From NCBI GenBank assembly GCA_043823825.1, contig JBDRTU010000029.1, positions 1 through 21,955 on the forward strand: 21,955 bases of DNA, read 5' to 3'. Made by a program: the position numbers and the translations under genes. The notes beneath the pieces were generated by a model. That model was not told where the DNA came from and did not search any database. It worked only from the letters and a program-made list of their open reading frames with translations. This DNA is from JBDRTU01 sp043823825. Lineage in GTDB: Bacteria; Patescibacteriota; Patescibacteriia; Veblenbacterales; UBA10138. This document shows, in pieces, positions 13,301 to 19,446 of the stretch (position 1 is the first letter of the stretch; every line of letters begins with the position of its first letter).

Positions 13301-14632
13301 ATGAAGTATATGAGTAACACACCACACAGTGGTGATCGCGTTGTTGTTATTGGTGGCGGAGCAACCGGAGCACTTTGCTCTGTCGTTCTCGCTGAAGCGG
13401 GATTCCAGGTGATTGCCCTGGAGAAAAAAGCAATCGGAAATGGATCGTCCAGCCGTTCAGCTGCATGTATCCGCGCCCAATTCGGGGTACGTGAAACAGC
13501 CCTCGGCATGGCGTACAGCGAGTACTTCTTTGATCACTTTCATGAGTACATGCACACGCCGCCAGATCAGCAGTGCTGGATGATTCGGCACAACGGGTAC
13601 CTTTTTCTATACGAGGATCCAGCTTTGTATGAAGCTGGATCAGCGAAACGGAAAGAGGTGGAAGCGGCCTGGGCGCAGGCTCAAGCCCACGCAACGATGC
13701 ATCGCGAGGTTGACCTGCCGGTTGAAGTTCTGACACCGGCTGAGGTGTACGCTCGTTGGCCGCACCTGGATAGCAGTCGTCTTATCGGCGCGACCTGGTG
13801 CCCCAGCGACGGATTCCTCAACCACGATCAGATTTACCAGCTCGGTTTCCGGCGTGCACAAGAACTCGGTGCCGTTCTCAAACAAAATACCGAAGTGATC
13901 AGTGCTCGTGTTGCTACGGATCGCATCGTGGCGCTCAATACTACCCATGGTGAAGTTGAGTGCGATTGGGTAGTGAACGCTGCTGGTGCCTGGTCGCCGC
14001 GAGTTAGCCGGTCACTGGGTGGCATGGATTTACGGATTTCGCCACTCAAGCGGTATCTGTGGTTCCTGTCAACCCGTAACCCTGAGGTCGTGGCACCTAA
14101 CAAGTGGTTGGACCTCCCCATGACCATTTACGGAATGGGAGGCGGTCGTGGTGTATATTCTCGTCCAGAAACCAAAGAACAGCTGCTGTTGGGCTGGGCG
14201 CACGAAACTCCACCTGAACCGAATTTCGTCGACGCTGACCAGGATTTTGTGGAGCCAACGTTCGCCGATATTCCGATGGGCAACCATGCGGTGGAGCTCA
14301 TGAGCCAGGTCGCGGACTTCTCCCCGGTATTGGCGGAGTGCGGTGCTGTGACGTCCATCACCTGTGGGTACTATGAAACCACGCCGGATCATAACCCTAT
14401 GATTGGTTTCGATGATGGTATGGTCAATTTGGTACACGCTGCGGGTTTCTCTGGGCACGGTCTGATGCACGCGCCCATTACTGCGCTACTCGTGCGAGAA
14501 ATTATGCAAGGAGCAGGTGCAGAAGCCACGGTGTCGCTTCCGGCGCCATTCGAACGGTACTCCATGTCCTTGCAGACATTCGCTCCTGACCGTCCGATTG
14601 ATCTGGGCAAGAAAGAGGGAATGGTTATCTAA
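13301..14632 (+). CDS. DAO-family FAD-dependent amino-acid oxidoreductase, probably horizontally acquired
   Basis: The 443-residue protein has an N-terminal dinucleotide fold (VVVIGGGATGALCSVVLAEA, residues 14-33, with acidic residue at EKK), the FAD-contact stretch GNGSSSRSAACIR (47-59), and a C-terminal CGYYETTPDHNPMIG plus GFSGHGLMHAP typical of the DAO/glycine-sarcosine oxidase and archaeal proline dehydrogenase beta families. Such enzymes oxidise the C-N bond of an amino or imino acid. Its place between proS and proA suggests proline or a derivative, but the substrate is not shown by sequence. It begins 8 nt after the proS stop with GAGGTG as RBS. One sampled line has about 60% G+C, far above proB. 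An imperfect hairpin after its stop may act as a terminator. Confidence 0.8.
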   Translation: MKYMSNTPHSGDRVVVIGGGATGALCSVVLAEAGFQVIALEKKAIGNGSSSRSAACIRAQFGVRETALGMAYSEYFFDHFHEYMHTPPDQQCWMIRHNGYLFLYEDPALYEAGSAKRKEVEAAWAQAQAHATMHREVDLPVEVLTPAEVYARWPHLDSSRLIGATWCPSDGFLNHDQIYQLGFRRAQELGAVLKQNTEVISARVATDRIVALNTTHGEVECDWVVNAAGAWSPRVSRSLGGMDLRISPLKRYLWFLSTRNPEVVAPNKWLDLPMTIYGMGGGRGVYSRPETKEQLLLGWAHETPPEPNFVDADQDFVEPTFADIPMGNHAVELMSQVADFSPVLAECGAVTSITCGYYETTPDHNPMIGFDDGMVNLVHAAGFSGHGLMHAPITALLVREIMQGAGAEATVSLPAPFERYSMSLQTFAPDRPIDLGKKEGMVI

Positions 14633-14658
14633 CGATAACCGTAATCTAAAATCACTAC

Positions 14659-14708
14659 AAAGGCCAAGCCAACTGATATTCAAATCGACTTGGTCTTTAC
14701 TTTTTATT
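14659..14708 (+). terminator. Probable terminator or attenuator between the oxidoreductase gene and proA
   Basis: AAAGGCCAAG (14659-14668) pairs with CTTGGTCTTT (14689-14698) over 10 bp with one G-T pair. A T-rich run (tactttttatttttat) follows. It would reduce read-through into proA, which may need its own promoter. Confidence 0.55.
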
Positions 14709-14755
14709 TTTATAATCATATACTGAATAAGCTCCTGAATACCCTTGCCATACTT

Positions 14756-16015
14756 ATGAAGGATTTAGATTCAATATTGCAACAAGCTAAACTGGCGTCT
14801 CGTGATGTCCAGCCCTTGCCCACAGCAACGAAGAACGCGGTACTTCGCGATCTGCGTTTGTTTCTCGTGGCTGCAACCAAAAAAATTCTGACCGCTAACG
14901 CTCGCGATTTTTCTCGCCTGCCATCATCATATCCCCACACAGATAGGCTTCGATTAACGCCTGAACGAATCAAAGGAATGGCAAAAAGCCTTGCCATGGT
15001 TGAACGACTGCCCGACCCAGTCGGACGTCTGATTGATCATCGAGTTTTAAAGACTGGCCTTACCATTAAACGCCGCACTGTTCCTTTGGGCGTTATTGGC
15101 ATTATTTATGAAGCTCGGCCAAACGTTACCATTGAAGTATTCAGCCTGGCAATAAAATCAGGTAATGTACTCGTGCTTAAAGGGGGGCGCGATGCTTATG
15201 AGACTAATAAGGTGCTGGTAAGTATAATCCATCGCGTGTTGCGTAAGCACGGGATTAGCCCACACGCTGTCGTGCTCCTTAACCCCGTGCATCGCTCGGT
15301 CACGGAGCAGCTTTTAAAAGCGAACCAATATCTCGACGTGATTATTCCACGGGGCAGTAACAGGCTCATTGAGTATGTACGCCAACACACGACGCTTCCC
15401 GTTATTGAGACTGGTGCTGGCGTCTGCCATATCTACGTCGAACGTTCTGCCAACCTGGCTTGGGCAACCCGAACCGTGTTTAACGCCAAAACAAGGCGCG
15501 TGAGCGTGTGTAATGCTTTAGATACCCTGGTCGTCGACCATAGTGTGGCGCGTCGGCTGCTCCAGACGCTGGGACCAAAGCTCGCCCAAGCCGGCGTAAA
15601 GATTTACACCGACCAAGCAAGCTATAAGATACTACAAGCGAGCTATCCGCGGGCTTTGTTACATCGTGCCCGGGCTTCAGATTATGGAAAAGAGTTCCTT
15701 AGTCTGGCTATGAGTATCAGGGTCGTTAAGGACTGGCGCGAAGGAATTCGCCACGTTCAGCGTTATACCTCAAAACATTCCGAAAGCATAATCACGACGA
15801 ACGCAAAAATTGCGGCCAAGTTTCAGCAGTTTATAGATGCGGCCGTGGTTTACGTTAATACTTCAATTGCGTTTACGGATGGATACGAATTTGGTCTTGG
15901 TGGAGAGATTGGTATAAGCACCCAAAAACTCCATGCTCGCGGTCCCATGGCGCTGCAAGAGCTCACCACCTATAAATGGTTAGTTAATAGCCGTGGCGTT
16001 ATTCGTCCTGCTTAG
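14756..16015 (+). CDS. proA: Glutamate-5-semialdehyde dehydrogenase (gamma-glutamyl phosphate reductase)
   Basis: ProA reduces gamma-glutamyl phosphate to glutamate semialdehyde with NADPH, the second step of proline synthesis. The 419 residues match the family length. Signatures: PLGVIGIIYEARPNVTIE (110-127), LKGGRDAYETN (141-151), IIPRGSNRLI (196-205), ETGAGVCHIYV (218-228), and the catalytic Cys in VSVCNALDTL (Cys252). The ATG at 14756 is chosen over one at 14690 because the upstream residues do not fit the family and fall in the terminator hairpin. It is separated from proB by three genes, unlike the usual proBA pair. One sampled line is about 65% G+C, so it resembles the oxidoreductase gene, not proB. 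Confidence 0.95.
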   Translation: MKDLDSILQQAKLASRDVQPLPTATKNAVLRDLRLFLVAATKKILTANARDFSRLPSSYPHTDRLRLTPERIKGMAKSLAMVERLPDPVGRLIDHRVLKTGLTIKRRTVPLGVIGIIYEARPNVTIEVFSLAIKSGNVLVLKGGRDAYETNKVLVSIIHRVLRKHGISPHAVVLLNPVHRSVTEQLLKANQYLDVIIPRGSNRLIEYVRQHTTLPVIETGAGVCHIYVERSANLAWATRTVFNAKTRRVSVCNALDTLVVDHSVARRLLQTLGPKLAQAGVKIYTDQASYKILQASYPRALLHRARASDYGKEFLSLAMSIRVVKDWREGIRHVQRYTSKHSESIITTNAKIAAKFQQFIDAAVVYVNTSIAFTDGYEFGLGGEIGISTQKLHARGPMALQELTTYKWLVNSRGVIRPA

Positions 16016-16027
16016 ATCCAGCAAGAT

Positions 16028-16078
16028 TAAATAAATTATATTAATCCCACTTTTGTGTGACAGTGTTTAATTTATTTA
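16028..16078. terminator. 11-bp inverted repeat between convergent proA and NUDIX genes
   Basis: TAAATAAATTA (16028-16038) and TAATTTATTTA (16068-16078) are exact reverse complements around a 29-nt loop. The stem is all A/T, so as a terminator it would be weak. It overlaps the stop codon of the NUDIX gene. Confidence 0.35.
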
Positions 16079-16510
16079 TGAACCATATTCTAAATATGTG
16101 TCACCTTTTAATATACCATTCCAGGCAGTAGTAATGTGTCGCGGTAATAATTTATGAGGTAATTGGTTTAGTTTAAACCATTTAATACCGCTACAGGTTT
16201 TTGGTTCTAAGTTGCGGGGAATTCCTTGGTATGACCGGCAGGTGAAGAAAATATAGATCCGTTCTTTTTTCTTATCGTTGAAATGCATAATTAGCGGTTT
16301 AGATAGATTTTGTTTTTTAATTTTTATACCCACTTCTTCTTTAGCTTCTCTAATAGCTGTGTGGCTTATTGTTTCGCCATTATTTACCCTGCCTGCTGGA
16401 ACAGACCATTTATTATCTTGCCAGCCAGTATTTATTCTTTTCATTAAAAGAATTTTATTCTTCTTGATAAGAAAAACATGAACCGCGATTGCCAATTTTG
16501 AGTGTCTCAT
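16076..16510 (-). CDS. NUDIX hydrolase
   Basis: The 144-residue protein has a complete Nudix box, GRVNNGETISHTAIREAKEE followed by VGI, which fits G-x5-E-x7-R-E-U-x-E-E-x-G-U, at about residues 40-62. The N-terminal strand IAVHVFLIKKNKILLMKR and WSVPAG just before the box are typical of MutT/ADP-ribose-type enzymes that hydrolyse nucleoside diphosphate-linked compounds. The substrate cannot be assigned. The ATG is 3 nt after the htpX stop on the same strand, so it is the last gene of the lemA-htpX transcript. Confidence 0.88.
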   Translation of the reverse strand: MRHSKLAIAVHVFLIKKNKILLMKRINTGWQDNKWSVPAGRVNNGETISHTAIREAKEEVGIKIKKQNLSKPLIMHFNDKKKERIYIFFTCRSYQGIPRNLEPKTCSGIKWFKLNQLPHKLLPRHITTAWNGILKGDTYLEYGS

Positions 16511-16513
16511 ATT

Positions 16514-17419
16514 TTATCTAGCGTTGCCCATTTGCCTCAGTGCGGTAATCCTTTCCTCAATCGGCGGGTGGGTGGCAAACAGACGTGAGGCAATGGATTT
16601 TTTTCTACCAAAAGGGCTTGCCAAATACAAATGTGCCGTGGCGTCAGTTACTTTTTGCATTGGCGCATTCTCGTTCCCGATTTTTTCCAAAGCCCGTGCT
16701 AAGCCTTCGGGATAGCGGGTTAAGAGCGAGCCCGAGGCATCAGCTAAAAATTCTCGCTTGCGGGAAACAGCTAATTTAATTAGCTGCGCAATAATAGGGG
16801 AAAGGATAATTAAAACAAAGCCAATAATCATTAAGATCGCTCCAGCTTGTCCGCCGCCGCGGCCAGAAGACCTCCTGCCGCCCCACATATTCATTCGTAA
16901 AAAAATATTAGCCATAATAGAAACCAAGCCAACCAGAACAATTACCAAAGTGGCTAAGCGAATATCATAGTTTTTAATATGCGAAAGTTCATGAGCAATT
17001 ACTCCTTCTAATTCTTCGTTTTCTAGTTTATCAATAATACCTTGAGTAAGGGCAATAGAACTATGCGCCGGATCGCGACCAGTGGCAAAAGCATTCATAG
17101 CAGGATCGGGAATAATATATATTTTAGGCATTGGCAGTCCAGCAGTAATACAAAGATTTTCTACCAAGCGGTAAACATAAGGATTATGCTCTTTTACCAA
17201 AGGCCCTTTGGCGCCGGCCAAGGCCAAAGCCACGCGATCGCCTTTATAATAAGAGGATAATGTCATCACTAGCGAAAGAATAAGAGCTAAAGTAAAAATA
17301 AAATAATAGTCATAGCCAAACCACAAACTAATAAAATAAGCCAGCGCAAAAACCGCCAGCACAAAAATAATTACCAATAAGATGCTTTTACGTTTATTAG
17401 AGGTAATTTGGTTGTACAT
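16514..17419 (-). CDS. htpX: HtpX-type membrane zinc metalloprotease (M48)
   Basis: The 301-residue protein has two N-terminal membrane segments (about 12-31 and 36-55), the cytoplasmic or peripheral protease domain with HELSH (143-147) as zinc site, IPDPAMNAFATGR before it, and further membrane segments at about 155-175 and 195-220. REFLADASG supplies the third zinc-ligand Glu. HtpX degrades damaged membrane proteins. In many bacteria it sits directly after lemA, but here a four-helix-bundle gene lies between them. Length and motifs are normal. Confidence 0.93.
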   Translation of the reverse strand: MYNQITSNKRKSILLVIIFVLAVFALAYFISLWFGYDYYFIFTLALILSLVMTLSSYYKGDRVALALAGAKGPLVKEHNPYVYRLVENLCITAGLPMPKIYIIPDPAMNAFATGRDPAHSSIALTQGIIDKLENEELEGVIAHELSHIKNYDIRLATLVIVLVGLVSIMANIFLRMNMWGGRRSSGRGGGQAGAILMIIGFVLIILSPIIAQLIKLAVSRKREFLADASGSLLTRYPEGLARALEKIGNENAPMQKVTDATAHLYLASPFGRKKSIASRLFATHPPIEERITALRQMGNAR

Positions 17420-17433
17420 GTTGATTTAAAAGC

Positions 17434-17461
17434 TAGAATCTAGAATATAGAAGCTGGGATT
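17434..17461 (+). repeat. Heptamer array TAGAATC, left member
   Basis: The plus strand divides as TAGAATC, TAGAATA, TAGAAGC, TGGGATT. It points toward the four-helix-bundle gene and overlaps that gene's stop codon. Confidence 0.65.
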
Positions 17462-17849
17462 AATTGTCTCTGATTTCTTTAGTTTTGCGAAGTAGACCAT
17501 TAAGGAGTTTATTAGTTGTTTCGGATTGTAGCCATATAGTTTTGAAATCCTCGCTAGTTAGATAACTAACGTCCCGAGCTATAAGCAATTGATTTTGTAA
17601 TTCCGTTAACGATCCTTGGGCGATGGCATAGAACTGCGCTTTTTCAGCGTAAGATTGTCGGCTAAAACCCTCGGCTATATTTGAACCTATAGAGACAGTT
17701 GCCCGACGCATTTGATCAACTAGTGAATATATTTCTGCTTTGGGAAAATTTTTTGTTAATTTATAAACTTGCAATGATAATCTATGCGCTTCTTTCCAAA
17801 CTAATAAATCAGTAAAGTTTTTTACCTTGAGATTATTAAGATTATCCAT
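17460..17849 (-). CDS. Four-helix-bundle protein (23S rRNA IVP/S23 type)
   Basis: The 129-residue protein shows the family pattern: FTDLLVWKEAHRLSLQVYKL, then FPKAEIYSLVDQMRRATVSI, GSNIAEGFSR, and FYAIAQGSLTELQNQLLIA. These small helical proteins are named after products encoded in 23S rRNA intervening sequences, but most are free-standing and of unknown function. A TTG at 17867 would extend it by six residues into a repeat; the ATG at 17849 is more likely. It interrupts the usual lemA-htpX order and is flanked on both sides by inward-facing heptamer arrays, one touching its stop and the other the lemA stop. That suggests a mobile unit. Confidence 0.88.
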   Translation of the reverse strand: MDNLNNLKVKNFTDLLVWKEAHRLSLQVYKLTKNFPKAEIYSLVDQMRRATVSIGSNIAEGFSRQSYAEKAQFYAIAQGSLTELQNQLLIARDVSYLTSEDFKTIWLQSETTNKLLNGLLRKTKEIRDN

Positions 17850-17853
17850 CTTG

Positions 17854-17888
17854 TATTCTAGATTCAAGATTCCAGCTTCAAGATTCTA
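17854..17888 (-). repeat. Heptamer array TAGAATC, right member
   Basis: The minus strand divides from 17888 down as TAGAATC, TTGAAGC, TGGAATC, TTGAATC, TAGAATA. It is inverted with respect to the array at 17434-17461. The lemA stop codon TAG (17888-17886) is the first three bases of the array. Confidence 0.65.
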
Positions 17889-18443
17889 AAACAAAACCTT
17901 TACATTCTGCTTTTCGGTTTCATTTTCAAGTTCAAAAAACTCTCGGGTTGTAAAGCGGAACAAGTTGGCAATAATATTAGAAGGAAAAACCTGCAAGGCA
18001 GTGTTAAAGTCGCGCACCAAGCCATTGTAAAAGCGGCGTGCGGCTTGAATTTTGTTTTCCGTATCTGATAATTCATCCTGTAATTTGGCAAAATTAGCAC
18101 TGGCTTTTAAGTCAGGATAGCTTTCTGCCACTGCAAACAAACTTTTTAAAGCGCCAGTTAGCATATTTTCTGCTTGTCCTTTCTCTGCCACGCCTTGGGC
18201 TCCCATGGCGCGGGTTCTAGCTTCTGTAACTTTAGTAAACACACCTTCTTCGTGTTTAGCATAGCCTTTGACAGTGGCCACTAAATTAGGAATCAGGTCA
18301 TAGCGTCTTTTTAGTTGTACATCAATATCGCTCCAGCCCTCTTGCGAGCGGTTGCGTAAGTTAACAAAACGATTGTATGCGGCAATAATCCAAAAAATAA
18401 TTATTGCGACGACAGCTAAAATTATCCAGGTAAGAGTAGTCAT
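17886..18443 (-). CDS. lemA: LemA family membrane protein
   Basis: The 185-residue protein has one N-terminal membrane helix (about 4-24) followed by the family core: YNRFVNLRNRSQEGWSDIDV, LKRRYDLIPNLVATVKGYAK, then HEEGVFTKVTEAR and the C-terminal ARRFYNGLVRDFNTALQVFP with IANLFRF. Length and order are standard. LemA proteins have a helical outer domain of unclear function and commonly stand beside htpX, as here apart from the inserted four-helix-bundle gene. Its stop codon lies in a heptamer array, so its present 3' end may have been set by that insertion. Confidence 0.93.
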   Translation of the reverse strand: MTTLTWIILAVVAIIIFWIIAAYNRFVNLRNRSQEGWSDIDVQLKRRYDLIPNLVATVKGYAKHEEGVFTKVTEARTRAMGAQGVAEKGQAENMLTGALKSLFAVAESYPDLKASANFAKLQDELSDTENKIQAARRFYNGLVRDFNTALQVFPSNIIANLFRFTTREFFELENETEKQNVKVLF

Positions 18444-18476
18444 AGTTTGATTACTGGTTAAGAATAAAAAATTATT

Positions 18477-19073
18477 TTATTTTCTAATTACGGTAGTAAC
18501 TACAACTTCTAAAGCAGTGATAGTTTTTTCGGTAGCTGAGTCGCCGGTAGTCACTGTTACTTTTTGATTAGGTTTCATATCAGCCAGCTTTAAGTTTTTT
18601 GTACTAGAAGAGATGTTGGGAGGGCCGCCACCGGGCGGAATAGTAACATTGGAAATATTCTCGGTTATTATTGTGTCGGCCGTTACTGCCACAGTGTAAG
18701 AAGTTATTTTAGTAGAAAAAGTTCGAGTGCCGGGGTCTAGTATTTCACTTTCCACATTAAAAGAAAAACTATTGTTATTAATAATGCCGACGGTGCCATT
18801 GAGTATGGTCTTTCCCTCATAAGTTACTGGTTTTCCTGATACTACCACTTCTTCTTCGTTATTGGAATTAGTAGGTGTATTATTGATGGGCGCGGTGTTA
18901 ACTAAGTTATTATTTTCAGTAACAGTATTTTGTTGCTGGTTAACAGAGGTTGATTGTTTTAAACCATAACTAACTCCTAAATTATAACTAATAATACCAG
19001 TCACAATTATAAATACCAGCGCTATTACTATAAAAAGGGTGATAGTTTTATTGGTAATGATGAATTCAGACAT
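18477..19073 (-). CDS. Membrane-anchored protein of unknown function
   Basis: The 198-residue protein has a single N-terminal membrane segment (about 10-32, TLFIVIALVFIIVTGIISYN), then a polar Asn/Gln/Thr-rich linker (about 38-75), then a small beta-rich outer domain (about 80-198). That domain has TILNGTVGIINNNSFSF, VAVTADTIIT and LADMKPNQKVTVTT, a pattern resembling the DUF5666-type beta-barrel domains that show G-x-V then A-D-T and L-x-x-G-x-x-V-x-V. It probably faces outside the cell. It is the first gene of the minus-strand run into lemA, starting 34 bp before it. I do not know its function. Confidence 0.7.
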   Translation of the reverse strand: MSEFIITNKTITLFIVIALVFIIVTGIISYNLGVSYGLKQSTSVNQQQNTVTENNNLVNTAPINNTPTNSNNEEEVVVSGKPVTYEGKTILNGTVGIINNNSFSFNVESEILDPGTRTFSTKITSYTVAVTADTIITENISNVTIPPGGGPPNISSSTKNLKLADMKPNQKVTVTTGDSATEKTITALEVVVTTVIRK

Positions 19074-19083
19074 AATTTAATTC

Positions 19084-19124
19084 AAAAATCAAAATGAAAA
19101 ATTGTTACAGTGTTAAAGTGTTAT
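19084..19124 (-). repeat. Single octamer array (ATAACACT) and A-rich 20-bp repeat in the leader of the lemA run
   Basis: From 19124 the minus strand reads ATAACACT, TTAACACT, GTAACAAT. The next bases toward the gene (19084-19103) match 3250-3269 over 20 bp. No inward-facing partner is seen. The array lies between the candidate promoter and the start codon at 19073, so it would be in the 5' leader RNA. Confidence 0.5.
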
Positions 19125-19149
19125 ACTTATGGAAGTTTTATATATAAAT

Positions 19150-19178
19150 ATCATAGCATAAAATAGTAATATTGCCAC
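19150..19178 (-). promoter_or_regulatory. Candidate extended -10 promoter for the lemA run
   Basis: The minus strand has TATGAT (19155-19150) preceded by TGC, an extended -10, with a poor -35 (TGGCAA) 17 bp upstream. It would start a leader of about 70 nt before the gene at 19073. Confidence 0.4.
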
Positions 19179-19189
19179 ATCTTCTTGTC

Positions 19190-19345
19190 ACTGTGATGGA
19201 GTCCCATTTGTCATCACGATCCGCCCGAGGCGGAGAAGTGATCTCTTGAGATTGCCACGTCGCTGTCACTCCTCGTAATGACTATTATGCTGTCACTGCG
19301 AGTTACTTTGAGTTAGTCAAAGGGGAGCACGGCAGTCTCATAGTA
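19190..19345. repeat. Dispersed palindromic repeat, copy 2, with partial satellites
   Basis: The region holds gtcatcacgatccgcc, a short hairpin CCGCCCGAGGCGG-like, gagattgccacgtcgc, and cactcctcgtaatgac, then a second partial unit (gtcactgcgag). The words match those of the repeat at 9111-9215 in type, some on the opposite strand. It fills most of the gene-free gap 19074-19446 and has no coding potential. Confidence 0.55.
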
Positions 19346-19372
19346 GTCTTAATATAACAGTTATTTTTAAAC

Positions 19373-19401
19373 TTGCATAACGTGTATTTTTATGCTATAA
19401 T
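19373..19401 (+). promoter_or_regulatory. Strong sigma-70-type promoter of the surface-protein gene
   Basis: TTGCAT (19373-19378) and a perfect TATAAT (19396-19401) are 17 bp apart, and TGC precedes the -10 box as an extended -10. The start codon at 19447 follows about 38 nt after the expected transcription start. It is the clearest promoter in the window. Confidence 0.8.
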
Positions 19402-19446
19402 AATTAAGAATATGGCTTGAATTAAGCTTAATTTAACTTAAAGTAA

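Noticed and set aside
13347..14719. Several minus-strand open frames opposite the oxidoreductase gene
   Set aside because: They are GC-rich antisense frames with no motif, while the plus strand codes for a clear FAD enzyme.
9518..16015. Prolyl-carrier pathway of the pyrrole-2-carboxylate type
   Set aside because: That pathway needs a carrier protein, a prolyl-AMP ligase and an acyl-CoA-dehydrogenase-like flavoprotein; here the enzyme is a full ProRS with tRNA domains and the flavoprotein is of the DAO family, with no carrier protein gene.
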